Below, piece after piece: positions 1-8,624 of a DNA stretch of 64,000 nucleotides. The stretch is from NCBI RefSeq assembly GCF_002845985.1, contig NZ_PDFK01000001.1:124001-188000 (forward strand), written 5' to 3'. The position numbers were made by a program, and so were the translations under genes. Source of the stretch: Lysinibacillus fusiformis (GTDB lineage: Bacteria > Bacillota > Bacilli > Bacillales_A > Planococcaceae). Position 1 is the first letter of the stretch; each line of letters opens with the position of its first letter. The notes beneath the pieces are model-generated. The model worked only from the letters and a program-made list of their open reading frames with translations, ran no database searches and was not told the DNA's origin.

Positions 1-1
1 G

Positions 2-286
2 CAATTAAAGGAACATCCATATGTTGGGGATATTCGTGGGAAAGGCTTATTGATTGGCGTTGAGCTTGTTCAAGATAAAGACAGCAAAACACCACTCGAT
101 GTTACGCTTGTAAACAAAGTGATTGCGCAATGTAAGGAACTCGGATTAATCATTGGGAAAAATGGTGTAACCGTTGCAGGTTTCAATAATGTATTGACAT
201 TATCTCCGCCACTGATTATCTCCTCAGATGAGAAAGATTTTATTATTGAAAAATTTGTGCAGGCATTACAATCTATTAAACTTTAG
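2..286 (+). CDS. Class III aminotransferase, C-terminal fragment (5' end outside window)
   Basis: The frame is open from the left edge and ends at a TAA, leaving about 94 C-terminal residues of a pyridoxal-phosphate aminotransferase. The stretch GDIRGKGLLIGVEL followed by a G-(V/L)-(T/I) small-domain end is typical of class III (omega) aminotransferases; the lysine-bearing domain lies outside the window. It sits 13 nt upstream of mmsA on the same strand, with the mmsA ribosome site AGGAGG just after its stop, so the two are probably one operon. With that partner, beta-alanine or a similar omega-amino acid is a likely substrate giving malonate semialdehyde; this is inference from context only. 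Confidence 0.85.
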   Translation, partial: QLKEHPYVGDIRGKGLLIGVELVQDKDSKTPLDVTLVNKVIAQCKELGLIIGKNGVTVAGFNNVLTLSPPLIISSDEKDFIIEKFVQALQSIKL

Positions 287-299
287 GAGGAATAGCTAG

Positions 300-1820
300 A
301 TGGTAACGAATACCGACATAAAAGAGCTAGGTCATTTTATCAAAGGACAAACGATTTTAGGGAAAAGTGGCCAGTTATCAGATGTTCACAACCCAAGTAC
401 TGGCACTGTCATCGCTCGTGTTCCTTTAGCAACAACAGCGGAGGTGCAGGAAGCGATTACTGCTGCCAAAGCTGCCTTCCCAGCTTGGCGTGCTTTATCT
501 ATTGGGAAACGAGCAGAAATCGTCCTAAAGTTTCGCCAACTATTAACAGAAAATATGGATGAGTTAATCGATATGATCTGTACTGAAAGTGGCAAAACAA
601 TGGAGGATGCAAAAGGCGAAATTACACGAGGTTTAGAGTCAGTAGATTTAGCTATTAATGCCCCACATCTACTAAAAGGTGAATATTCCGTTAATGTAGG
701 TGGTCATATCAATGCCTATTCGATGAAAGTACCATTAGGCGTAGTGGCGGCTATCTCGCCATTTAATTTCCCTGCCATGGTTCCACTAGCCATTACAAGC
801 ATGGCGATAGCCGTAGGAAATTGTGTGATTTTAAAGCCATCAGAGCGTGTTCCTTGCTCCGCTCTATTTTTATCAGAGCTATGGAAAGAAGCTGGTTTAC
901 CAGATGGTGTCTGGACTGTCATTAATGGCGATAAAGAGGCTGTCAATGAGCTGTTATGCAACCCAGCCATTGAAGCAATTTCCTTTGTCGGCTCTACACC
1001 CGTCGCAGAAGCTATTTATGCCACAGCCTCTAAACATGGGAAACGTGTGACAGCGTTAGGTGGTGGTAAAAATAATATGGTGGTTATGCCAGATGCTGAC
1101 TTAGAGCACGTTGCCAATGCCTTTCTAGGTGCTGCCTTTGGAGCTGCCTCTCAGCGTTGTATGGCGATTTCAACTATTATTCCTGTAGGTGAGGATACAG
1201 CCAATAAATTAGTCAGTATTCTTGCTGATAAAATTGCCAAATTAAAAGTGGGTCCGTATACAGACTCCGAAGTCGATTTTGGACCAGTTATTACACAGCA
1301 GTCCAAGGATGCCATTATTGGTTTTATCGATCGTAGCGTGGAAGAAGGTGCTACAATTGTCTGTGATGGAAGAAATCCTAATATCGCCAAGCAATCGAAT
1401 GGTTTCTACTTGGGTCCTACCCTACTCGATCACGTAAAGCCTGGGATGGAAATTTATGAGCAAGAAGTATTTGGACCTGCACGGAATATTGTTCGAGTAG
1501 CTACATTGGATGAGGCAATTGCTCTTATTAATGCCCATGAATTAGGGAATGGTGTGACAATCTTTACAAACAATGGTGCGGCTGCTCGGAAATTTACCAC
1601 TGAAATTGAAGTTGGAATGGTAGGTGTCAACGTGCCCATTCCTATTCCAGTAGGCTATCACAATTTCGGTGGCTGGAAACGTTCAAGATTCGGTGAAGGG
1701 CATATGTTTGGCCCTGACCAAGTACGTTTCTTCACAAAAACGAAAACCATATCAGAAAGATGGGTGGAACAAGGAAATGATGTAACCTCATCCTTTGCTT
1801 TTCCGAGTAATCAAGACTAA
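300..1820 (+). CDS. mmsA: CoA-acylating (methyl)malonate-semialdehyde dehydrogenase
   Basis: 506 residues, normal length for this cytosolic family. It oxidises methylmalonate or malonate semialdehyde with NAD+ and CoA to propionyl- or acetyl-CoA, as in valine, inositol or beta-alanine breakdown. The aldehyde dehydrogenase fold is clear: the SPFNFPAM segment near residue 153, the LGGGKNNM block near 253 that replaces the usual catalytic Glu region in CoA-dependent members, and the nucleophile C287 in SQRCMA. The start has a strong AGGAGG 9 nt upstream. It follows a class III aminotransferase, which suggests a two-step omega-amino acid degradation unit. The IolA/MmsA family assignment is firm; the physiological substrate is inferred. 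Confidence 0.93.
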   Translation: MVTNTDIKELGHFIKGQTILGKSGQLSDVHNPSTGTVIARVPLATTAEVQEAITAAKAAFPAWRALSIGKRAEIVLKFRQLLTENMDELIDMICTESGKTMEDAKGEITRGLESVDLAINAPHLLKGEYSVNVGGHINAYSMKVPLGVVAAISPFNFPAMVPLAITSMAIAVGNCVILKPSERVPCSALFLSELWKEAGLPDGVWTVINGDKEAVNELLCNPAIEAISFVGSTPVAEAIYATASKHGKRVTALGGGKNNMVVMPDADLEHVANAFLGAAFGAASQRCMAISTIIPVGEDTANKLVSILADKIAKLKVGPYTDSEVDFGPVITQQSKDAIIGFIDRSVEEGATIVCDGRNPNIAKQSNGFYLGPTLLDHVKPGMEIYEQEVFGPARNIVRVATLDEAIALINAHELGNGVTIFTNNGAAARKFTTEIEVGMVGVNVPIPIPVGYHNFGGWKRSRFGEGHMFGPDQVRFFTKTKTISERWVEQGNDVTSSFAFPSNQD

Positions 1821-1830
1821 TCACTAAAAT

Positions 1831-1873
1831 AAACATTCGTGTTGCTTCTTAAAGGAGCCATGCGAATGTTTTT
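1831..1873 (+). terminator. Rho-independent terminator of mmsA
   Basis: A 9-bp perfect stem (AAACATTCG / CGAATGTTT) encloses a 23-nt loop and ends in a short T run, 10 nt after the mmsA stop. Confidence 0.7.
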
Positions 1874-1884
1874 GCTCTATATAA

Positions 1885-1918
1885 AAAAACTGACGAACCA
1901 AATTGGTCACCAGTTTTT
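1885..1918 (-). terminator. Terminator of the DUF378 gene (bidirectional)
   Basis: AAAAACTG pairs with CAGTTTTT around an inner ACCAAATTGGT palindrome. On the minus strand the stem is followed by a T run, 10 nt past the DUF378 stop. It faces the mmsA terminator between convergent genes. Confidence 0.75.
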
Positions 1919-1927
1919 GCAGATTGA

Positions 1928-2257
1928 TTAGTCGTTCTCTTTTTTCTCCACTTTTTTCACTTCTGTCTTTGTTACTTCAGTGAAATCCGCTTCCTCCCCA
2001 GCCTCCATGCCATAGCTAGGATTTCTGTCCATACGAGTGAATGTATCTACATCATCCTCGTCTTCAAATCGCTTCACAAGAATTGGTATGGTGATTAGAC
2101 CCGCAAGTCCAACAAGGGCATATATCCATCGAGATAAGACCGCAGTTTGTCCACCAAACAAATAAGCAACTAAATCAAATCTAAAGAATCCAATGAGTCC
2201 CCAGTTGATTGCACCTATAATGACTAATACTAAGGCAATTCTATAAAGCACGCTCAT
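1928..2257 (-). CDS. DUF378 family membrane protein (YuzA-like)
   Basis: 109 residues. Two hydrophobic segments (about residues 7-24 and 41-61) flank the INWGLIGFF..DLVAYLFGG signature characteristic of DUF378 (B. subtilis YuzA). A strongly acidic and lysine-rich tail (about 64-109, ending KKVEKKEND) is longer than in the shortest family members and is probably cytoplasmic. A GGAGGT lies upstream of the ATG. The family has no established function; it is a small inner-membrane protein. The gene stands alone, between convergent terminators and a 198-nt gap to the DNA repair cluster. Confidence 0.85.
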   Translation of the reverse strand: MSVLYRIALVLVIIGAINWGLIGFFRFDLVAYLFGGQTAVLSRWIYALVGLAGLITIPILVKRFEDEDDVDTFTRMDRNPSYGMEAGEEADFTEVTKTEVKKVEKKEND

Positions 2258-2455
2258 GCGTACACCTCCTTTATCGTCTTTACTCCAAGCTGAATTTTCA
2301 GCAGGGAGATGTCATAAGAAGCGATAAAATGACAAAGACTAGTCATTAAAACCGCCATTTTGACGGTCTTATTTTTTGCAATAACTACTTTTTTATACAG
2401 CATGGAATTGCAGTGATGCTATTATCACAAAGAAAGGTACGACGATGAACGAACA

Positions 2456-2941
2456 TTACTTGGATGGATTTTTATAGGTTTGCTCATGCTGAAGTAGCCA
2501 TTCTTTGCGCCACATCCCGCCACCATACCCTGTCAACGTTCCATTAGAGCCAATAATTCGATGGCAAGGAACAACAATGCTTATATTATTTTTGCCATTG
2601 GCGCTACCGACAGCTCTTACAGCTTTTTCATTATTAATGGCCATTGCAATATCTTTATAAGAAGCTGTTTCACCATAGCCTATACTAGGTAAGGCATGCC
2701 AAACTGCTTGCTGAAAATCAGTACCTTTAAAGGTGTAGGGAAATGAAAACGCATGACGTTCACCAATAAAATACTCATGCAATTGCTTAGCACATGTTAG
2801 TAGCACTTGAGGAGTATCTTGTTGAGGGATATTGACAATCTCCCCTCGCTCTGCAAAATTAATCCCATCAATAGCTGTTTCACTACCTTCGATTTCAATA
2901 ATTCCAATGGGCGATTTGTAATCTAATTTATACCGTTTCAT
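2456..2941 (-). CDS. ogt: Methylated-DNA--protein-cysteine S-methyltransferase
   Basis: 161 residues. A suicide repair protein that moves the alkyl group from O6-methylguanine (or O4-methylthymine) to its own cysteine. The acceptor motif PCHR is at 125-128 (C126), followed by the GTLTGYGGG turn. The ATG at 2941 is chosen because a GGAGGT sits 8 nt upstream; an open extension to 3019 lies inside alkA and has no ribosome site. The gene overlaps the end of alkA by 14 nt, so the two are probably translationally coupled. It is the last gene of an ada-alkA-ogt repair cluster and corresponds functionally to AdaB/Ogt. Confidence 0.95.
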   Translation of the reverse strand: MKRYKLDYKSPIGIIEIEGSETAIDGINFAERGEIVNIPQQDTPQVLLTCAKQLHEYFIGERHAFSFPYTFKGTDFQQAVWHALPSIGYGETASYKDIAMAINNEKAVRAVGSANGKNNISIVVPCHRIIGSNGTLTGYGGGMWRKEWLLQHEQTYKNPSK

Positions 2942-3842
2942 ATAGTGACCTCCATAAATAAAAGGTGGCATAAGCTTGCCAGCCTTGCCAATGTTTCGCA
3001 TAGTGATGAATTTCCTCAAGCGTTGGTTTTCGCTCTAATGCTAATTGTGTTTTTATTGCATTATGCAATCCAACATCCGCAATGGGGAAAGCAGATGGCT
3101 CTTGTAAACATTTCATCAACACATAGGCGGCTGTCCATGCACCAATGCCTCGAATAGCCATTAAACTTTTTTTCATGCCCTCGTAGCCGTCTTTTTGACG
3201 CAATAAGTCTTTTGTCAATTGGCCATTTGCTATACTTTTCGCAATATCAATAATGTACTCTGATTTCCTCAATGTAAATTGAAGGCTTCTCAAGTCCTCT
3301 ACCTGAATGGCTGCTATTTTTTCTGGTGTCGGAAAGAGCCAGTAGCTTTGTCCCTTAAAGTGAACATGCTCTCCAAAATGTTCTACAAATCGTTTTTTTA
3401 ACGTATAAGCGAATGTTAAATTGATTTGTTGTCCAATAATAGCCCACACCAATGCTTCAAATAAATCAGGAATTCCGATTAAACGTAATCCACTATATTT
3501 TTTCGTAAGTGAACATAAGATGGGATCCTGTTCAGCCATCTGGTAATAGTCCTGTAAGTTCCTGTTTAAATCAAACCACTCTGTTATATATTGTACGATG
3601 ATTGCTCGTTCATGGACAGCTGGCTGATTCATCAGAAAGGATACTTTTATTTTATTGTCTTGCTCGGTGACGGTACATAAAATAAGCCGTTCATTTATCT
3701 TTAATAATTTGCAGAGTGTGTCCTTTTTTATATGATGCAAATTTTCTTGATTGGAGCGCTTTAAGAACAGCAAACATTCCATATAATTGAATTCTTTTGG
3801 TGGTTCGATGACTACATAACAATCGGCATTTATCCAATTCAT
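2928..3842 (-). CDS. alkA: DNA-3-methyladenine glycosylase II (AlkA type)
   Basis: 304 residues. A base-excision glycosylase that removes 3-methyladenine and related alkylated purines. The C-terminal helix-hairpin-helix GPD domain is clear: the hairpin IRGIGAWTAAYVLM is at 230-243 and the catalytic aspartate is D256 in ADVGL. The N-terminal 100 residues look like the AlkA N domain. The start at 3842 has AAGGAG upstream; an upstream in-frame start at 3890 overlaps adaA and lacks a site. It starts 14 nt after the adaA stop and overlaps ogt, consistent with one adaptive-response transcript activated by methylated AdaA. Confidence 0.93.
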   Translation of the reverse strand: MNWINADCYVVIEPPKEFNYMECLLFLKRSNQENLHHIKKDTLCKLLKINERLILCTVTEQDNKIKVSFLMNQPAVHERAIIVQYITEWFDLNRNLQDYYQMAEQDPILCSLTKKYSGLRLIGIPDLFEALVWAIIGQQINLTFAYTLKKRFVEHFGEHVHFKGQSYWLFPTPEKIAAIQVEDLRSLQFTLRKSEYIIDIAKSIANGQLTKDLLRQKDGYEGMKKSLMAIRGIGAWTAAYVLMKCLQEPSAFPIADVGLHNAIKTQLALERKPTLEEIHHYAKHWQGWQAYATFYLWRSLYETV

Positions 3843-3856
3843 AATAGGTCTCCTTT

Positions 3857-4414
3857 CTATGAAAGGTGTCGATATTGTGTAGGTGAACAATTTTTCAACC
3901 GTCGAAAAACTTTATAAAAATTGGATGGACTTTGAAATCCTACTTCATAGCAAATTTCTAAATTTGTAGCATCTGTATGCTTTAATAAGTGGGCAGCTTT
4001 ATCAATTCTTATTTTTTCTAGATATGTTCTGGGAGTCTCTTCTGTTTCTTGTTTAAATAATCGTTCAAGATGAAATGGACTGATGCCGACATGCGCCGCC
4101 ATATCCTGTAATGTCAGCTTTTGTTTATACTCGTTGATGATAAATGCTGTAATATTTTTAATCAATTGGGTATGTGGTGAATGTTCTATTTCAGGCTGAC
4201 AACGTTTACATGCACGATACCCGGCTGCTTCTACTTCTTGAATATCTTCATAAAATTCAACATTCACCTTTTTCGGTTTTCTTGATTTACAGGAAGGACG
4301 GCAATATATTTTAGTGGTTTTAACTGCCGTATAAAATAGCCCATCATAGGTTTGATCACATGCTATGATTTTTTCCCACTTTTCCTCAAAGGATAAATTG
4401 ATTGGATTGTCCAC
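3857..4414 (-). CDS. adaA: AdaA: methylphosphotriester-DNA methyltransferase and AraC-type activator
   Basis: 185 residues. The N-terminal domain (about 1-80) carries the four zinc cysteines of Ada: C38, C42, C69 and C72. In this family C38 accepts a methyl group from DNA phosphotriesters and turns the protein into a transcription activator. The C-terminal AraC/XylS helix-turn-helix follows (about 85-183, with MAAHVGISPFHLERLFKQ). There is no O6-methyltransferase domain; that job is encoded separately two genes downstream, the B. subtilis AdaA/AdaB arrangement. The start codon is GTG, with GAGGTGG upstream. It follows the PEP mutase-like gene by 25 nt and very likely controls the cluster. Confidence 0.95.
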   Translation of the reverse strand: MDNPINLSFEEKWEKIIACDQTYDGLFYTAVKTTKIYCRPSCKSRKPKKVNVEFYEDIQEVEAAGYRACKRCQPEIEHSPHTQLIKNITAFIINEYKQKLTLQDMAAHVGISPFHLERLFKQETEETPRTYLEKIRIDKAAHLLKHTDATNLEICYEVGFQSPSNFYKVFRRLKNCSPTQYRHLS

Positions 4415-4439
4415 GAATGAACCACCTCGATTTCATAGA

Positions 4440-5207
4440 TTACACATATAAAGAAGAAGTATCTTGGTCTTTTACTAATTGTGCAGCATGCTGTGATAAA
4501 TAGGCAATGATTTTATCTGAAAGTGCATTGCCAAAGCTCAAACGCCTTACCCCTAATTCTTTTAATAGTTGGCAATTTGTTAATCCTGGTAAAGAAAGAA
4601 GATTGATGGGTGCATCTACATTGCTTGTGATAGCACTTATTTCATTGATATCTATTAAGCCTGGGATAAAGACCCCACTTGCTCCGCTCTCGCTATAAGC
4701 TTGTGCTCTCATCATGGTTTCCTCGAACGGATGCTTTAGCAGCAAATACATATCTGTTCTTGCATTAATAAAGAAATCTTTATAGCCATGATTATCTAGC
4801 CTTGCCCTCATATTTGCTAGCAGGTGACAGTGTTTTGTTATATTTCTTAATCCAGTTTGCTTTTTAAAGGAATCCTCGATGTTAATTCCTGCTACTCCAA
4901 CATCAGCTGTTCTTAACACATTGTCGATAATACTTTGTTCATCATGACCATACCCCGCTTCAATATCCGCAGATACGGGGATGTTCACCTGCTCTGCAAT
5001 AGCTTGAATAATATTTAGATGGTGTTGAAAGTCTATCCATTCACCGTCAGCATAGCCTAATGAATTCGCTATACCCCAGCTAGTTGTGCCAATCGCCTGA
5101 AAACCTGCTTTTTCTAATGCTAATGCCGATAATACATCCCAAGCATTTCCTAAAAACAACAGCTCTTGTGAACAATGTAAATCATTGAATTCCTGAATTT
5201 TTGACAT
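4440..5207 (-). CDS. Isocitrate lyase / PEP mutase superfamily protein
   Basis: 255 residues. It belongs to the isocitrate lyase/PEP phosphonomutase TIM-barrel superfamily. The Mg2+-binding ADIEAGYG motif (about residues 80-87), GINIEDS and the NARTD segment are all recognisable. The isocitrate-lyase KKCGH loop is absent, so it is more like oxaloacetate decarboxylase or 2-methylisocitrate lyase relatives; the true substrate is unknown. The ATG at 5207 is chosen because the GGAGGC ribosome site overlaps an upstream in-frame ATG at 5222. It heads the adaA-alkA-ogt group, 25 nt before adaA, with no visible terminator between. A metabolic gene leading an alkylation-repair operon is unusual. Confidence 0.85.
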   Translation of the reverse strand: MSKIQEFNDLHCSQELLFLGNAWDVLSALALEKAGFQAIGTTSWGIANSLGYADGEWIDFQHHLNIIQAIAEQVNIPVSADIEAGYGHDEQSIIDNVLRTADVGVAGINIEDSFKKQTGLRNITKHCHLLANMRARLDNHGYKDFFINARTDMYLLLKHPFEETMMRAQAYSESGASGVFIPGLIDINEISAITSNVDAPINLLSLPGLTNCQLLKELGVRRLSFGNALSDKIIAYLSQHAAQLVKDQDTSSLYV

Positions 5208-5313
5208 AGCGAAAGCCTCCATACTGTTTGATTGACCTCATATTATCAGGAATTCTCCACTTATTTCGTCCTCAATCTTGCTATTATGGTCTCGTTGGAC
5301 GCAATAGGGGCAT

Positions 5314-5360
5314 ACAAAAAAGACGTCCAAAACAATCGCTTTGTCCTGACGTCTTTTCAT
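5314..5360 (-). terminator. Terminator downstream of the membrane-protein relic
   Basis: A 10-bp perfect stem (AAAAGACGTC / GACGTCTTTT) with a 20-nt loop is followed on the minus strand by TTTTTT. It lies 25 nt after the TAA of the relic frame, as a native terminator would. Confidence 0.7.
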
Positions 5361-5381
5361 GTTATTTCAAATCAAACTACA

Positions 5382-5561
5382 TTAAGTAAGCGCCTGTTCC
5401 TTTGCATGCTTACGTTGGAAGGCAATTTCTTGTCGTTTTTCTTTCGTTACACGTTGCCAAATGAGCACTGTAATAAACCCAATAATGGCTATGATGTTCA
5501 ACAAGCAACGGAAATCGTCATGAACTATATTACTGAGATTGTTCGAAACGCCAACCTTTTT
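5382..5561 (-). pseudogene. 3' relic of a membrane-protein gene
   Basis: This minus-strand frame is open for 59 codons, between an upstream stop (5562-5564) and its own TAA. It encodes a hydrophobic helix (NIIAIIGFITVLIWQR) followed by a charged tail rich in K, R, E and Q, the usual C-terminal end of a transporter. There is no ATG and no ribosome site near a usable start; two adjacent TTG codons precede the helix without a convincing site. A strong terminator follows 25 nt after the stop. I read it as the surviving last exon-like piece of a deleted membrane transporter gene. A tiny one-helix protein starting at TTG cannot be excluded. Confidence 0.45.
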
Positions 5562-5636
5562 TTATGTGTAAAATAAAAATAAGCAACAGTGATTATGATA
5601 GCAAAATAATATTATCAAACCCCTCAATACAATAGT

Positions 5637-5668
5637 AAAACCCCTTCTAGCTTATGCTAAAAGGGGTT
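5637..5668 (-). terminator. Terminator of dinG
   Basis: AACCCCTT pairs with AAGGGGTT (14-nt loop) immediately after the dinG stop, with a short T run on the minus strand. Confidence 0.7.
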
Positions 5669-5672
5669 ACTG

Positions 5673-8444
5673 TTATTTTTGCCAATGATTTAGTTCTTTT
5701 AACAATTCGGGTAGCTGTAATTTCCTTACGTCGATGGGCGGTAATGCCTTAATAAACTCTTTTCCATAGGACTTACTAGTAATACGACGATCTAGTACAA
5801 TGAACGCACCTTTATCTTGTGAAGAACGAATTAATCGACCAAAGCCTTGCTTAAAGCGCATAATGGCCTCTGGTAAGGAAAGCTCTGTAAAGGAATTACG
5901 GCCTTGAGCTGTTAGATGCTTTGCTCTCGCTTTAAAGACGGGCTCTTCTGGTGAAGAAAATGGTAGGCGTACGACAATGACAGAGGCAAGGGCATCCCCT
6001 GGCACATCCACACCCTCCCAAAAGCTATTTGTGCCAAAAAGCACGGCATGGCTAAATTTTTGGAATGATTTTAAAATGCGCATACGGCTACCGCCTGTCA
6101 CACCTTGTGCAAAAAGCATATAGTCATCTAAAAGCTCACTATCTTGAATAAGCTCGACCGTTTTTCGTAGCATATCCTGTGCCGTAAAGAGCACAAAGCA
6201 ACGCCCCTCTGTCATACGAACTGTCCGTGTAATAGCATGGGCAACAGCCTCAATGTATTCTTCTTGGCTGACATGCTGAATATCTGGCATATCAGTTACA
6301 ATAAATGCCTTAGCGCCCGCATAATAGGCTGGTGGTGCTTGTAGTTTCATAACTTTGACTTCATTTGAGATGCCTAGCTGACGTGTAATAAAACGTTCAT
6401 TGCCAGGTACCGTTAATGTACCTGATGTCCAAACAATACTTGCTTGCTGACGTAGAGGTGCTAACACTTGTTCAATAATTGGTGTGACATTGACGGGCTT
6501 TTTAAAGACATGGAGACTGCCTGGAACACTTCGTACATCAAATTCTAACCAAACAGAATTGCCGTCCTGCGGGGAGAGAAAAATATCTTCCCATTCTGCA
6601 ATTTTTATTTTCACTTCTCGAATCCAATACTGCCATTCAGACAATACAAAAAGGTCATTTTTATCTAATTGCTCGATATTATTTTCGAAAGCCTGCGTAA
6701 TTCCACTAGCTAGATCCAACCATTGCTGTGTCAGTTTACTGACTAGTGCAAATGGCTCTTTCGCCAATGAAACATCCTCTAAAAACAAGGTACATTTACT
6801 ACCAGTTTGCTTCCCTTTAACTTGCTGTTGCATTTTTTGAATCGCTTGCTGAATTGTTTCATCAAATGTTCGTTGTAGACGGATAAATTGTGCATCCAGT
6901 CGCTGTAAATTTTGCATAGCTACTCGCTGTTTTTTCTTTGCTGCCTGGCAAAACTGTTGAAATAAAGCACTGTCCTCCATCGTGCCGATTTGGCCGAAAA
7001 TATACTTCCATTGTGTATAGGAGAAGACAACCTCATCTTGCTGCATTGCTGCCTGAATAAATTGATGTGCCTCATCCATAATCCAGCCATCAATTTGTGT
7101 AAAGAGCGGTGTTTGACGCACTAAATCGCTCAATACCATGGCATGATTCGTCACAATACAGTCCGCAACAGTGCTATTCTTTAACGCTCGTTCATAGAAA
7201 TCAAAGCCCTTTGAAGGCTTGTCACTCGGTATTTTGCGGATTTTCTCTAAAAACAGTTGGCCGCCACCAGAAACATTGAGCTCACTTAACACACCTGTCT
7301 CTGTTTTTGTCAGCCAAACGAGTATTTGTAAAATAGTAAATGTATCATCATAGGATTCATCAGCATGGGCCATACATTGCTCAAAGCGTTCCAGATCAAT
7401 GTAATGTTGCATTCCCTTTAGCACACATAAATTCACTTTTGTCCCAAGAATTTTTTCAATCTTAGGTAGCTCTTCCTCTACAAGCTGTTCCTGTAGATGA
7501 GAAGTATAGGTGCTAATGGCTATCTTTTTATGGACAGCTCGTGCATACAAAATCGCAGGAAGTAAATAGCCAGCGGTTTTGCCAATACCTGTAGAAGCTT
7601 CAATCACACACTCTTTTTGTTCATGTAATGCCTGCCAAATCGTGTCCATCATCTCAAATTGTGCAGGTCTTACCTCAAAATTTGGGAGTGCCTTTGCCAT
7701 TAATGCCTTTTTTTCATCCACCGTTTGCGGATAGTCCATCGTTTGTGATTCATTCTCATGCTGATTACGACCATTACAAATGGCAAAATTGCGGTAATAA
7801 TGCACATTTTCATGACCTGTCAGATGCTGACGTTTAATTTGTAATGCCTCGAAAAAAAGCTGAGCAATATTTGATTTCATGCGAAATGAACGCTTGTGCA
7901 TCTGCTCTAGCGTTAGCTGTGGGAGATTTAACAGCTCCTTCCAGCAATATTTGAATAGCTCTGCCGTAGCAAGAGCATCGTCGTCTGCTCGATGTGCATT
8001 GGCTAGCTCGATATTTAAATCTGCTGCTAAATCCCCTAGCTTAAAGCTGAGGGACATCGGAAACAAAATTTTAGCTAGCTCCACCGTATCCATTTTTTTA
8101 CCCTGCCACTTCAATAGTCCGGCACGTTTAAATTCTGCTTGTAAAAAGGATAAGTCAAAATCTGCATTATGTGCGACAAACACACAATCAGTTAAGAGTT
8201 CATATATGTAATCCGCATGTGCCTCAAATGGTAAGGCATCCTTAACATCTTCATCCGTGATATGCGTTAAATCTTGAATGAAAGATGGAATGGTTTTTCC
8301 TGGATTAATGAACTTCGTATAGGTACGCTCAATTTCCCAATCTTTCATAATAACAATCGCGATTTGAATCATCCGGTCTCCATTTGCTGGTGAATGACCA
8401 GTTGTCTCCAAATCTACAATTGCATATTTTTGACTTTCCATCAT
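5673..8444 (-). CDS. dinG: DinG family ATP-dependent helicase with N-terminal 3'-5' exonuclease domain
   Basis: 923 residues. The N-terminal DEDDh exonuclease domain (about 1-170) shows DLETTG at 11-16, the HNADFD segment near 92 and an AHRADDDA block near 150. The XPD-like superfamily 2 helicase follows, with Walker A STGIGKT near 284-290, a DEAH box in MDEAHQF and a C-terminal GRLIRS motif VI. The iron-sulphur cysteine cluster of E. coli DinG is not evident, as expected for the Firmicute exonuclease-fused type. The start at 8444 (or ATG 8441) matches the family N-terminus; the more distal in-frame start at 8489 would add 15 atypical residues. It closes the panBCD-dinG neighbourhood seen in Bacillus. 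Likely role: DNA repair and structured DNA processing. Confidence 0.92.
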   Translation of the reverse strand: MMESQKYAIVDLETTGHSPANGDRMIQIAIVIMKDWEIERTYTKFINPGKTIPSFIQDLTHITDEDVKDALPFEAHADYIYELLTDCVFVAHNADFDLSFLQAEFKRAGLLKWQGKKMDTVELAKILFPMSLSFKLGDLAADLNIELANAHRADDDALATAELFKYCWKELLNLPQLTLEQMHKRSFRMKSNIAQLFFEALQIKRQHLTGHENVHYYRNFAICNGRNQHENESQTMDYPQTVDEKKALMAKALPNFEVRPAQFEMMDTIWQALHEQKECVIEASTGIGKTAGYLLPAILYARAVHKKIAISTYTSHLQEQLVEEELPKIEKILGTKVNLCVLKGMQHYIDLERFEQCMAHADESYDDTFTILQILVWLTKTETGVLSELNVSGGGQLFLEKIRKIPSDKPSKGFDFYERALKNSTVADCIVTNHAMVLSDLVRQTPLFTQIDGWIMDEAHQFIQAAMQQDEVVFSYTQWKYIFGQIGTMEDSALFQQFCQAAKKKQRVAMQNLQRLDAQFIRLQRTFDETIQQAIQKMQQQVKGKQTGSKCTLFLEDVSLAKEPFALVSKLTQQWLDLASGITQAFENNIEQLDKNDLFVLSEWQYWIREVKIKIAEWEDIFLSPQDGNSVWLEFDVRSVPGSLHVFKKPVNVTPIIEQVLAPLRQQASIVWTSGTLTVPGNERFITRQLGISNEVKVMKLQAPPAYYAGAKAFIVTDMPDIQHVSQEEYIEAVAHAITRTVRMTEGRCFVLFTAQDMLRKTVELIQDSELLDDYMLFAQGVTGGSRMRILKSFQKFSHAVLFGTNSFWEGVDVPGDALASVIVVRLPFSSPEEPVFKARAKHLTAQGRNSFTELSLPEAIMRFKQGFGRLIRSSQDKGAFIVLDRRITSKSYGKEFIKALPPIDVRKLQLPELLKELNHWQK

Positions 8445-8544
8445 ACATCTCAACTCACAGTTCACATTAGATAAGTTGAATTTTATCATAGATTTGTCTT
8501 TACGGCATCCTTTCTCCTCCTTCGGTGAGCCGCTTCATCCATAC

Positions 8545-8581
8545 AAAAAACGCAACCTTAGAGGAAGCCCCTAAGGTTGCG
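8545..8581 (-). terminator. Terminator of the SLH 5'-nucleotidase gene
   Basis: An 11-bp perfect stem (CGCAACCTTAG / CTAAGGTTGCG) with a 9-nt loop is followed on the minus strand by TTTTTT, 44 nt after the stop of the nucleotidase gene. Confidence 0.9.
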
Positions 8582-8624
8582 TAAAAGAAAATACGATTAC
8601 CTGTTTACCTAATCAATCAGAAGT

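Noticed and set aside
2349..2380. Possible terminator (ACCG...CGGT followed by T run) between the DUF378 and ogt genes
   Set aside because: Stem is only about 4 bp on the strand where the T run lies, and no plus-strand gene ends there.
5232..5576. Plus-strand frame of 114 codons upstream of the PEP mutase-like gene
   Set aside because: No ribosome site; it runs antisense over the transporter relic and its terminator, and the protein has no family-like feature.
6484..8211. Several plus-strand frames of 69-118 codons inside dinG
   Set aside because: Shadows opposite a helicase gene with conserved motifs throughout.
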